A DNA stretch of 13,838 nucleotides, taken from NCBI GenBank assembly GCA_030433125.1, contig JAUIKZ010000028.1, positions 1-13,838 on the forward strand, given 5' to 3'. This stretch comes from Alphaproteobacteria bacterium. GTDB lineage: Bacteria > Pseudomonadota > Alphaproteobacteria > UBA6184. This document shows positions 1 to 7,250 of this stretch, in pieces (positions within the stretch are counted from its first letter, which is position 1; every line of letters begins with the position of its first letter). The notes beneath the pieces were generated by a model. It was given only the letters and a program-made list of their open reading frames with translations, was not told where the DNA came from and ran no database searches. The translations under genes were made by a program, and so were the position numbers.

Positions 1-1
1 A

Positions 2-955
2 GGTATTACAATTGATCTTTTAGCCGTTAGTTCGGCCACAGTTACAGCTAAAATTGATTATGACCGTAACCGTATTATGACAAGTATAGCGGATTTTGTG
101 GATAACTATAATGCGCTAATCGATTATAAAAACAAACAAACCGCTACTGGCGATGATGGCAAAGCGGAAGAAGGTGCGGTGCTAGCCAAAAACTATGACT
201 TCAAAAGCATTATGATGCAGCTTCATGCTTTGGTAAATGGCCTAGCGGCAGGTGTCTCTTCTTCGCAGCCGAATTCACTTAGCCGTATTGGAATTACGTT
301 AGATTCAGACGAACGTACTAAATTAGAGATAGATGCTACCACCTTAGCCAACAAAATTAACGATGATGCGGAGAACATGCTGCAGTTATTTGGGTTTAGC
401 TATACAAGCTCTCTTTCTACGTTTTATGTAACGACCCACCCTGACGCCGTTTCAGGTACTATCGCAGGCGAGGACTTTACAGTCCAGATTGATAGAGATG
501 CCAGCGGTGATTATAGTGGGAGCATCACCCTAGATGCCACTACCGTTACCCTTTCCGCCTCAAACATAAAAGCATCCGGCACAGGTTTAACGATAACGGC
601 GCCTTCTGACAGTATTTTTAAGGGCTTTACGTTTGCTTATTTGGGCGGTGAGATAGCCAACGAGGGATCGAAAAGCGCTACGATTAACGCCACGCAAGGT
701 ATTGCTAATCAGGTGTCGCGTTATTTGCAAAACACAATAATAGATGAGAGCAAGCCCCAAAACAAATTAAGTGCTGTTGAAGACGCTTTAAAAAGTAAGG
801 AGAAGCGTCTTGATGATGAGCTAGAGCGCAAAAAAGCCACTAAGGAACGTAAAGAGGTGGCTGTAATAAAAAAGATGTCTGGATTTCAAAGCGCCTCCCA
901 AAAGTTGCAATCCATGTCTGCCCACTTAGATTCATTTTTAAACCCACCAAAGTAA
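2..955 (+). CDS. fliD: Flagellar hook-associated protein 2 (filament cap), 3' part only
   Basis: The reading frame is open from the left edge, so the gene starts outside the window; 317 C-terminal residues are visible. FliD forms the cap at the tip of the flagellum under which flagellin subunits fold. The opening residues (GITIDLL, then a beta-like stretch, then a segment containing DFVDNYNALID) match the start of the FliD C-terminal domain, where a helix with 'FVdaYNaLi' is typical. The middle is Thr/Ser/Gly-rich and beta-like, as expected for the variable outer domains. The last ~65 residues are charged and heptad-like (DALKSKEKRLDDELERKK), which fits the C-terminal helix that packs in the filament. 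The gene ends in tandem stops TAA TAG. The next gene starts 18 bases on and is FliS-like, the usual fliD-fliS order. The internal ATG at 77 is not the true start because homology continues upstream of it. Confidence 0.85.
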   Translation, partial: GITIDLLAVSSATVTAKIDYDRNRIMTSIADFVDNYNALIDYKNKQTATGDDGKAEEGAVLAKNYDFKSIMMQLHALVNGLAAGVSSSQPNSLSRIGITLDSDERTKLEIDATTLANKINDDAENMLQLFGFSYTSSLSTFYVTTHPDAVSGTIAGEDFTVQIDRDASGDYSGSITLDATTVTLSASNIKASGTGLTITAPSDSIFKGFTFAYLGGEIANEGSKSATINATQGIANQVSRYLQNTIIDESKPQNKLSAVEDALKSKEKRLDDELERKKATKERKEVAVIKKMSGFQSASQKLQSMSAHLDSFLNPPK

Positions 956-973
956 TAGAAGAGAGAGAAGCTA

Positions 974-1393
974 ATGTCAAAACTACTGAAGGCCTACACC
1001 AACAGCCCCACAGTCAAAAATAACGATGAAGAGAATCACACAGCCCATGTGCTTGAACGCTGTGGGGAAATTATGAAAGAAGCGGCGGAGCACATTGAGA
1101 GAAATGAAATCGAAAATCGTTTTCATAAAACGGACCGGGTGCTAGAGGTGCTGAGCTTTTTAAAGTCATTCGATTACGCCCCCCAAACAGAGGAAGACAA
1201 GCGCTTTGTGGATGCCATGATAAACTACTACGACACCGCCAGTTATTTTGTGTCTATGGTGAACATTAAAAACGACAAAGTGTTGGCCGAGCAGATGGCG
1301 TACAGCTTTCAGGAAATGTCCAAAACTTGGCTTGAGATGGAGCGCCAAGGGGAAGAAGCCGAAAAGGCAAGCGCAGAAAAAACCGACTCCTAA
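974..1393 (+). CDS. fliS: FliS-like flagellar export chaperone
   Basis: This 139-residue, highly charged, all-helical protein lies directly after fliD. FliS binds the C-terminus of flagellin in the cytoplasm, keeps it from polymerising and hands it to the type III export gate. An N-terminal LLKAYTNS resembles the 'Y....v.tasp' start of FliS. The C-terminal half, with YYDTASYFVSMVNIKND followed by an SFQEMSKTWLEM helix, resembles the FliS pattern in which a 'LYdYm...L..AN..kd' segment precedes a 'l..l..tW' helix. The tail after residue ~125 is Glu/Lys/Ala-rich and probably disordered. A purine-rich GAGAGAG about 8 bases before the ATG serves as ribosome binding site. The overall match is weak at the N-terminus, so the call rests on position as well as on the C-terminal half. 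Confidence 0.75.
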   Translation: MSKLLKAYTNSPTVKNNDEENHTAHVLERCGEIMKEAAEHIERNEIENRFHKTDRVLEVLSFLKSFDYAPQTEEDKRFVDAMINYYDTASYFVSMVNIKNDKVLAEQMAYSFQEMSKTWLEMERQGEEAEKASAEKTDS

Positions 1394-1505
1394 GAGTTTT
1401 CAAGAAGTAGTTACTATCTTTCCGGTGGTGGTTTTTAGCTACTTATGTTAATGGTTTATTAAAATAATTCTGTGATCATTACTGTAGAAGTTTAGGTATT
1501 TGAAA

Positions 1506-2174
1506 ATGAGAACTCTATATCATTTGCCGTTGTCGCCTTTTTGTCGCAAGGTTCGGCTTATGCTATATGAAAAAAAATTAGAGGTAGGCCTCAAGGTTGA
1601 GCGCGTGTGGGAACAACGTGATGCCTTTTTAGCGCTTAACCCGGCTGCGTCTGTGCCTGTCCTTATTGAAGAAGATGAAAGTATCGTGGTGGGGCATTAC
1701 GCCATCGTTGAATATTTAGAGGCGGCTTACACGGATGTGTTCCTCTCCCCTCGCTCCCTTCCTGAAAAAAACGAAATGAGGCGTTTGGTTTCGTGGTTTG
1801 ATGAGAAGTTTTACAAAGAAGTCAGCGGCGTCGTGCTTCATGAAAAAATTGAAAAGCACCAAGAAAAACAAGGGTTCCCCGACGCAAAGCTAATACGCCA
1901 AGCCTTAGCTCGCTTGCCCGAACACATGGATTACATTGCGTGGTTAGTAGAAAATCGAAATTGGTTGGCCGGCGAAGAGCTAACGATCGCTGATTTGGCT
2001 GCGGCGGCACACCTGTCGTGCTTAGACTATTTTGGCGACGTGCCATGGAACCGCTTCCCCGCCACCAAAGAGTGGTATATGCGCTTAAAATCCCGGCCAG
2101 CATTTCGTCCTATTTTGGAAGACCGTGTGCCAGCCTTTCCGTCTACAGATTTATACAAAGAGCTCGATTTTTAA
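1506..2174 (+). CDS. fzlA: FzlA-like glutathione S-transferase-fold protein (FtsZ-associated)
   Basis: This 222-residue protein has a glutathione S-transferase fold. The N-terminal thioredoxin-like half begins TLYHLPLSPFCRKVRLML, contains the cis-proline segment ASVPVLIEED (about residues 49-58), and is followed by an acidic 'I.EYLE' helix. The C-terminal helical half carries WLAGEELTIADLAAAAHL, the usual GST N-capping box region. The chain ends in KELDF, like the conserved 'ADLDF' tail I recall for alphaproteobacterial FzlA, which binds FtsZ and is needed for constriction in Caulobacter. The FzlA assignment, as opposed to a generic GST, is from memory of family features. I chose ATG 1506 because AGG lies 9 bases upstream; an in-frame TTG at 1500 would leave almost no spacing. 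Its stop codon directly abuts the next ATG, implying co-translation. Confidence 0.72.
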   Translation: MRTLYHLPLSPFCRKVRLMLYEKKLEVGLKVERVWEQRDAFLALNPAASVPVLIEEDESIVVGHYAIVEYLEAAYTDVFLSPRSLPEKNEMRRLVSWFDEKFYKEVSGVVLHEKIEKHQEKQGFPDAKLIRQALARLPEHMDYIAWLVENRNWLAGEELTIADLAAAAHLSCLDYFGDVPWNRFPATKEWYMRLKSRPAFRPILEDRVPAFPSTDLYKELDF

Positions 2175-2585
2175 ATGCGTCGTTTGCTGAGGGTTATACT
2201 AACAATTGTAATGGCGGGCACATTTTCCCACGCCGCCAAAATAAAAGACCCTCAAGAACTTAAAACAGAATTTCGCTTAAGTAATATTACGGTTCCCCTT
2301 CTAAGCTACAACGGGCTGAAAGAGGTTTTATTGATGGAGCTAAAAATAGAAACCGCAAAACCCTACAAGGCACAAGTGCAACACAAAATGCAGGACCTTG
2401 TGCTTTCGAGCGTTTTCGATGCGCTTTCAAAAGTGTGGGATGGCAAGGGAACAATTAAACAAGAACACGCTCAGCATTTTATTGAAGCGCAGTTCAAAAC
2501 AAAGCTACCAGAATTAATGATAAAAAACATTCATATCATTACGTTTAAACTGGTTCCCACTAATCATATTAAAGTTACCCATTAG
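2175..2585 (+). CDS. Small exported protein of unknown function, coupled to fzlA
   Basis: I do not recognise this 136-residue protein. It begins with a typical Sec signal peptide: basic MRRLLR, a hydrophobic core, then a likely signal peptidase I site after SHA at residues 18-20. The mature part of ~116 residues has a hydrophobic beta-like start (SNITVPLLSYNGL), a charged strand (LLMELKIETA), a long helix around residues 64-90, a second helix containing FIEAQFKTKLPELM, and a final strand NIHIITFKLV. This strand-helix-helix-strand order loosely recalls the periplasmic domain of FliL, but the usual FliL landmarks such as P.iRd are missing, so the resemblance is only a suggestion. The ATG follows the fzlA TAA with no gap, and no Shine-Dalgarno sequence is evident, so translation is probably coupled to fzlA. 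A periplasmic location is inferred. Confidence 0.7.
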   Translation: MRRLLRVILTIVMAGTFSHAAKIKDPQELKTEFRLSNITVPLLSYNGLKEVLLMELKIETAKPYKAQVQHKMQDLVLSSVFDALSKVWDGKGTIKQEHAQHFIEAQFKTKLPELMIKNIHIITFKLVPTNHIKVTH

Positions 2586-2666
2586 CTAGACATCCGCGGT
2601 GCAAACTCTTCCGAATATTAAGAACAGCCTTCATGCATTTGCCTTCACACCATTTGTATAAGTATG

Positions 2667-2696
2667 TTGAAAAGCGCTTAAAAATATTGCTATAAG
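2667..2696 (+). promoter_or_regulatory. Predicted sigma-70 promoter of tRNA-Val
   Basis: A -35 element TTGAAA (2667-2672) and a -10 element TATAAG (2691-2696) are separated by 18 bases. The expected transcription start at about 2703 is just upstream of the mature tRNA at 2706. Each box matches the consensus at 5 of 6 positions. Found by eye; no start site has been mapped. Confidence 0.6.
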
Positions 2697-2705
2697 TAAT
2701 GCAAT

Positions 2706-2780
2706 GGACGCATAGCTCAGTGGTAGAGCATTACGTTGACATCGTAAAGGTCGCTGGTTCGACCCCAGTTGCGTCCACCA
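2706..2780 (+). tRNA. tRNA-Val (anticodon GAC)
   Basis: A complete cloverleaf can be folded. The acceptor stem GGACGCA pairs with TGCGTCC, with discriminator A and an encoded CCA end. The D arm is GCTCAGTGGTAGAGC. The anticodon stem TTACG/CGTAA encloses loop TTGACAT, which places GAC at 2738-2740. The T arm GCTGG/CCAGT encloses TTCGACC. Anticodon GAC reads the GUC and GUU valine codons. A short T-run follows the CCA. Confidence 0.95.
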
Positions 2781-2830
2781 TTTTATTACTCATACACTTA
2801 TCGCCAAGCCGGCCAAAGTGCCACCCTCAC

Positions 2831-4216
2831 TTAAGCCTCTAATGCTTTTTGCAACCGATGAAGCGTTTCACCCTTGCCCAAAATTTCCGCCACCTCAAAA
2901 ACGCTCGGCGAAACCGTAGTGCCCGTTAGCGCAGAACGCAACGTCTGAGCAGCCTTCCCCAGTTTGATATCATGTGTTTCACACCAGCTTTTTACCAGAG
3001 CGTGTAAGGTGCTTTCATCCCACCCACTATGCGGCGATAACAGGTCTAACAAAGCTTGCAGTAACGGCTTGTCCTCAATAAACTTCTGCGCCTTTTCCGT
3101 ATAGGCCTCCGGGCATCCATCTTTGTATATGGAGGCATTTTCAGCAAGCTCGATAAGGGTTTTTGCACGCACCTTCAGGTTGTTAAGCCCCCTATGTACG
3201 CGTGCCTTCTCATGATCTTCCAAAGGCGGCATAAAAGGCAGCAACGCCTCCATAAGCGTTTCATTAGGGCACTCTTGCATGTAATGGGCATTTAAACTGG
3301 TGAGTTTTTGCACATCAAACCTAGCGGGCGCCTTGCCCAACCCGCCCAAATCAAATAGGTCGAGGGCACGTTCACGCGAGATAATTTCTTCATCTCCATG
3401 GCCCCAGCCAAGGCGCAACAAATAGTTACACATAGCTTCAGGTAAAAAGCCCATCTTTTTATAACTAATGGCCCCAACCGCCCAATGGCGTTTTGAGAGC
3501 TTGGCACCATCCGCCCCGTGGATAAGCGGCACATGAGCCGTAATTGGAACCGACCAGCCCATGGCCTCGTAAATATACACCTGCTTAAAGGTGTTAGTAA
3601 GGTGATCATCCCCCCGAATAATATGCGTCACGCCCATGTCATGGTCATCCACCACAACCGAAAGCATATAGGTGGGAGTGCCATCACTCCGCACAATCAC
3701 AAAGTCTTCCAGCTCTTTGTTTTGCACCCGCACCGTTCCCTGCACCTGATCTTCAATAACGGTTTCGCCCTCTAAGGGCATTTTAAGGCGAATAGAAGGC
3801 TGCACATCTTTAGGCGCCTCACTAACATCCCGGTCACGCCAATAACGGTTGTAACGGGGTGGTTGCTTGTTGGCCTTCGCTTCCTCTCGCTGTGCGGCTA
3901 GTTCTTCTGCCGTGGTGTAACAATAATAAGCATGACCCTTTTCCACCAGCTGTTTGGCCACCTCCATATGGCGGGCTAGCTGCTTGTGCTGATACACCGG
4001 CTCCTCATCTGGCAACAAGCCAAGCCATTCCAAGCCTTCAAAAATAGCTTGCTCCGCCTCCTTTGTAGAGCGCGCTCGGTCTGTATCTTCAATTCGTAGC
4101 AGATATTTTCCGCCATGCTTCTTGGCATACAACCAATTAAACAAGGCTGTGCGAGCCCCACCAATGTGTAAGTAGCCCGTCGGGGAAGGGGCAAAACGTG
4201 TAATAACCTCTGTCAT
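2831..4216 (-). CDS. gltX: Glutamate--tRNA ligase (class I GluRS)
   Basis: Glutamyl-tRNA synthetase charges tRNA-Glu with glutamate in the cytoplasm. The N-terminus TRFAPSPTGYLHIGGARTAL carries the class I HIGH signature as HIGG (residues 17-20), and the KMSKS loop is present as KLSKR (239-243). Other GluRS hallmarks are LLRIEDTDRARST near residue 45, a YMLSVVVDDHDMGVTHIIRGDDH segment in the catalytic core, and a helical anticodon-binding C-terminus. The length of 461 residues is normal for the family. I chose the ATG at 4216 because GAGG sits 6 bases upstream; the frame extends 4 codons to a TTG at 4228, but that would place the GAGG inside the gene. Many alphaproteobacteria lack GlnRS and have two GluRS copies, one of which misacylates tRNA-Gln for GatCAB; which type this is cannot be told here. 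tRNA-Thr lies 135 bases upstream on the same strand. Confidence 0.95.
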   Translation of the reverse strand: MTEVITRFAPSPTGYLHIGGARTALFNWLYAKKHGGKYLLRIEDTDRARSTKEAEQAIFEGLEWLGLLPDEEPVYQHKQLARHMEVAKQLVEKGHAYYCYTTAEELAAQREEAKANKQPPRYNRYWRDRDVSEAPKDVQPSIRLKMPLEGETVIEDQVQGTVRVQNKELEDFVIVRSDGTPTYMLSVVVDDHDMGVTHIIRGDDHLTNTFKQVYIYEAMGWSVPITAHVPLIHGADGAKLSKRHWAVGAISYKKMGFLPEAMCNYLLRLGWGHGDEEIISRERALDLFDLGGLGKAPARFDVQKLTSLNAHYMQECPNETLMEALLPFMPPLEDHEKARVHRGLNNLKVRAKTLIELAENASIYKDGCPEAYTEKAQKFIEDKPLLQALLDLLSPHSGWDESTLHALVKSWCETHDIKLGKAAQTLRSALTGTTVSPSVFEVAEILGKGETLHRLQKALEA

Positions 4217-4351
4217 TCTAATCCTCAAATTTATACCGTGGAATATAGCATTTTAAAGTGTTGTGGGCCAGTTTGGTTTTTGGTCACATGCTTGCTTTAA
4301 AAAAAGAAATTCGTTGGAATGGTTTTTTATGAGGTTAACTTAGAAAGAAAG

Positions 4352-4427
4352 TGGTGCCGGTTGTAGGATTCGAACCAACGACCCTCTGATTACAAATCAG
4401 ATGCTCTACCAACTGAGCTAAACCGGC
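4352..4427 (-). tRNA. tRNA-Thr (anticodon TGT)
   Basis: On the minus strand the acceptor stem GCCGGTT pairs with the 3' strand AACCGGC, followed by discriminator A and an encoded CCA. The D arm is GCTCAGTTGGTAGAGC. The anticodon stem TCTGA/TCAGA encloses loop TTTGTAA, which places TGT (complement of 4392-4394). The T loop is TTCGAAT. The sequence closely resembles the known bacterial tRNA-Thr(UGU). It lies upstream of gltX on the same strand and may be co-transcribed with it; no hairpin terminator is visible in the 135-base gap (4217-4351), where I see nothing else convincing. Confidence 0.95.
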
Positions 4428-4522
4428 CTGCTTCCTGGCCTTGTTTTTACCTTAAAATAACTGTCTCTGTAAAGTAAAATCTTTAGGCGCAAACATTTTT
4501 TTCGTGATAAACTATTTCTAAT

Positions 4523-4541
4523 AATAATGATAATAACTATG
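4523..4541. promoter_or_regulatory. Fur-box-like sequence overlapping the acnA start
   Basis: These 19 bases (AATAATGATAATAACTATG) match the classical Fur-box consensus GATAATGATAATCATTATC at 15 of 19 positions by direct comparison. The site spans both candidate start codons of acnA. Bound Fur could block translation or transcription initiation, or the site may be a chance product of the AT-rich TAA repeats here. Alphaproteobacteria often use Irr or RirA instead of Fur for iron control, which weakens the prediction. Confidence 0.4.
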
Positions 4542-7103
4542 CCAAACTCAATTAAAAATACACTCACCCATAATGGCCAAAACTATTCTTATGTTGATAT
4601 TGCGAAGTTCCCCTGGCTATCAGAATTGCCGGTGTCCTTGCGCATTTTGTTCGAAAACAGCCTCAGAAAAAGCGCCCCCCCTGAAAACACAATTGCGCAG
4701 TTTCAGCAAAGAGCCCTCCATAAAAACAGAGGTTTTACACTCGCCTTTTACCCCAGCCGCATTTTAATGCAAGATTTCACGGGGGTGCCAGCCATTGCGG
4801 ATTTGGCGGCCTTACGTGAAGCGTATAGCAAAAAGGGCAGCCCCGCAGATCGGGTGAACCCCAAGATCCCGGTTGATCTTGTGGTTGACCACTCGGTACA
4901 AGTGCATGCTTTTGGCACCCCAAACGCCTATGCGCAAAACTTAGCACTAGAATATGAACAAAATAAAGAGCGGTACAGCTTTTTGAAATGGGCCGAGCAA
5001 GCCTTCAAAAATGTACGCATTGTGCCCCCGGGCGCAGGCATTTGTCACCAGGTAAATTTAGAGTGCTTGGCGAGTGTGGTGCACACTAACAACACGGCGC
5101 TTTACCCCGACACCTTACTGGGCACAGACAGCCACACCACCATGATCAACGCCCTAGGTGTGCTTGGTTGGGGCGTTGGCGGCATTGAGGCAGAGGCAGC
5201 TATGCTCGGCGAACCCGTGATGATGGATATGCCAGAAGTAGTGGGGGTAGAGCTAGTGGGTGAACTGCCGGCAGGCGTCACCGCCACAGACCTTATCCTC
5301 ACCATTACGCAGCGCTTGCGCCATGATAATGTGGTGGGCTGTTTTGTGGAATATTTTGGGAGCGGTGTGCCAAACCTCACCTTAGCTGATCGGGCCACCA
5401 TAGCAAATATGGCACCGGAATATGGCGCAACATGTGGCTTTTTTGCAGTGGATGACCAGACGTTAAAGTACCTACATCTAACCGGCCGCTCGCCACACCA
5501 AGTGGATTTGGTAGAGAAATACAGCAAAGCAAATGGCTTGTGGGGTGCCTGCAACAATGCCGCCGTATTCGATAGGGTGGTGAAAATTAATTTGCATGAC
5601 GTGAGGCCCTCCCTAGCAGGCCCCAAAAGACCTCAAGATAAAGTGCTTGTCGAAGACTTGCCCGCCATTGTGTCTACCGAAGGCGCCCAGCGCGATAAAC
5701 TCAGCAACGGCAGCGTGGTGTTGGCCGCTATCACCAGTTGCACCAACACATCCAATCCATCGGTGATGTTGGCGGCTGGCCTTGTGGCTAAAAAGGCTGT
5801 GGAACTGGGGCTGAAAACACAACCCTGGGTAAAAACATCCCTCGCGCCAGGCTCAAAAGTGGTCACCTCTTACCTTGAGCAAAGTGGCTTGCAACATTAT
5901 TTAGAGGCCCTTGGTTTTCACACGGTGGGCTATGGCTGCACCACATGCATAGGCAATTCGGGGCCATTACCCGAAGCGGTTGAAGCCGCCATTCAAGCAC
6001 AATCCCTCACCGTCGCATCCGTCTTATCGGGCAACCGCAACTTCGAGGGGCGCATTCACCCTTTGGTGAAAAACAACTTCCTAGCGTCTCCCCCATTAGT
6101 GGTGTTATATGCCCTAGCCGGCACCACAAACATTAACTTGCTTAAAGAACCGCTTGGTTATGCCGCCGATGGAACCCCCATTTACATGCAAGATATATGG
6201 CCCTCATCAGAGGAAATTCAACAGCTTGAAGCGCAGCATGTTAGCGCAGCTTCGTTTCAAAAAAAGTATAGCACCATTTTTGAGGGCGATAAAAATTGGC
6301 AACAGTTAGAGTCCCCTTCTGATTTGTTGTATGCCTGGGATAAGGAAAGCACGTACATTCAAAAGCCTCCCTTCGCTGACCTTCAGCACGGGGCTTCATC
6401 AAGCGCCATTAGCCAAGCGCATATTTTGGCCCTTTTAGACGACAGCGTTACCACCGATCACATTTCTCCTGCGGGCGCCATAAAGCCGCAATCCCCCGCT
6501 GGGGCCTACTTAATAGAAAGAGGCATAGCCCCCACGGCCTTCAACAGTTATGGCGCGCGTCGCGGCAACCATGAGGTTATGGTGCGCGGCACTTTTGCTA
6601 ACATTCGTCTGCAAAACCAACTTACACCAGGGGTTAACGGAGGGTATACTAAAAACCATTTGCAACAGGGAGAGGTGACATCCATTTACGAGGCTGCCCA
6701 AACCTATGCAGAGCACCATATCCCCCTGGTGGTAATGGCAGGAAGAGAATACGGAACCGGCTCCTCCCGAGACTGGGCCGCCAAAGGCACCAACCTCCTC
6801 GGCATCCAAGCGGTAATCGCCAAAAGTTTTGAGCGCATCCATCGTTCAAACTTAATTGGCATGGGTGTTCTGCCGTTGGTGTTTAAACAGGAAGAAGGAT
6901 GGCGTGAGCTTGGCATCACCGGTAAGGAGCGCCTGACCATTAAAATAGAAGAGCCGCTTTACCCGCGCTGCAAAGCTGCACTTATAATTAAAACCTCTAA
7001 AAAAGAAACACGCACGGAGGTTGAATGTGCCATTTATACAGAACGAGAAGTAGAGTGGCTCCAAGCCGGCGGTGTGCTGCCTTATGTCCTGCAGAGGTTA
7101 TAA
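4527..7103 (+). CDS. acnA: Aconitate hydratase, AcnA/IRP1 type
   Basis: Aconitase interconverts citrate and isocitrate in the TCA cycle using a 4Fe-4S cluster. The three cluster cysteines are present with canonical spacing: Cys405 in TSCTNTSNP, then Cys471 and Cys474 in GYGCTTCIGNSGP. Other family blocks are RILMQDFTGVPAIADLAALR, LVVDHSVQV, GTDSHTTMINALGVLGWGVGG, DDSVTTDHISPAG, SYGARRGNHEVM and the C-terminal swivel-domain AGREYGTGSSRDWAAKG. The 858 residues are about 30 fewer than E. coli AcnA, with the shortening ahead of the cluster cysteines; all active-site blocks remain. ATG 4527 gives the longest frame, and a second ATG at 4539 (MPNSIKN) is equally plausible. Neither has a clear Shine-Dalgarno sequence. 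The gene diverges from tRNA-Thr and converges on secA. A Fur-box-like sequence covers the start, consistent with iron-responsive control. Confidence 0.96.
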   Translation: MIITMPNSIKNTLTHNGQNYSYVDIAKFPWLSELPVSLRILFENSLRKSAPPENTIAQFQQRALHKNRGFTLAFYPSRILMQDFTGVPAIADLAALREAYSKKGSPADRVNPKIPVDLVVDHSVQVHAFGTPNAYAQNLALEYEQNKERYSFLKWAEQAFKNVRIVPPGAGICHQVNLECLASVVHTNNTALYPDTLLGTDSHTTMINALGVLGWGVGGIEAEAAMLGEPVMMDMPEVVGVELVGELPAGVTATDLILTITQRLRHDNVVGCFVEYFGSGVPNLTLADRATIANMAPEYGATCGFFAVDDQTLKYLHLTGRSPHQVDLVEKYSKANGLWGACNNAAVFDRVVKINLHDVRPSLAGPKRPQDKVLVEDLPAIVSTEGAQRDKLSNGSVVLAAITSCTNTSNPSVMLAAGLVAKKAVELGLKTQPWVKTSLAPGSKVVTSYLEQSGLQHYLEALGFHTVGYGCTTCIGNSGPLPEAVEAAIQAQSLTVASVLSGNRNFEGRIHPLVKNNFLASPPLVVLYALAGTTNINLLKEPLGYAADGTPIYMQDIWPSSEEIQQLEAQHVSAASFQKKYSTIFEGDKNWQQLESPSDLLYAWDKESTYIQKPPFADLQHGASSSAISQAHILALLDDSVTTDHISPAGAIKPQSPAGAYLIERGIAPTAFNSYGARRGNHEVMVRGTFANIRLQNQLTPGVNGGYTKNHLQQGEVTSIYEAAQTYAEHHIPLVVMAGREYGTGSSRDWAAKGTNLLGIQAVIAKSFERIHRSNLIGMGVLPLVFKQEEGWRELGITGKERLTIKIEEPLYPRCKAALIIKTSKKETRTEVECAIYTEREVEWLQAGGVLPYVLQRL

Positions 7104-7214
7104 TTTTCATAATAGGCCCGGTGTTTCATCCAACAAACTATATGATGGTCAGAGAAAATATCCGGCTTTAGTTGGGGGGGAATAGGCCAACCACCCGCGT
7201 AGCTAGCCACTGAT

Positions 7215-7248
7215 AAAAAAAGCCCCAACCATTTGGCTGGGGCTTTTG
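7215..7248. terminator. Bidirectional intrinsic terminator between acnA and secA
   Basis: The hairpin at 7221-7244 has a 7-bp stem AGCCCCA/TGGGGCT, one A-C mismatch, then CC/GG around an ATTT loop. A run of A precedes it and TTTT follows, so it can act on both strands: after acnA reading right, and after secA (stop at 7251) reading left, where the T-run is longer. The rest of the gap 7104-7214 shows no gene. Confidence 0.85.
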
Positions 7249-7250
7249 TC

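Noticed and set aside
1412..1445. Inverted repeat AAGTAG ... CTACTT after fliS
   Set aside because: The arms are only 6 bp, with a long loop and no T-run right after, so it is not a convincing terminator.
2018..2263. Plus-strand frame of 81 codons across the fzlA/small-protein junction
   Set aside because: It overlaps two genes in another frame, has low-quality composition, and fzlA and the next gene both have better support.
4217..4228. Upstream extension of gltX by four codons to a TTG start
   Set aside because: The GAGG ribosome site lies within this extension, 6 bases before ATG 4216, so the ATG is the better start.
5102..5626. Minus-strand frame of 174 codons inside acnA
   Set aside because: It lies wholly antisense to the conserved aconitase core, has no family resemblance and no ribosome site; it is a shadow of the strong codon bias of acnA.
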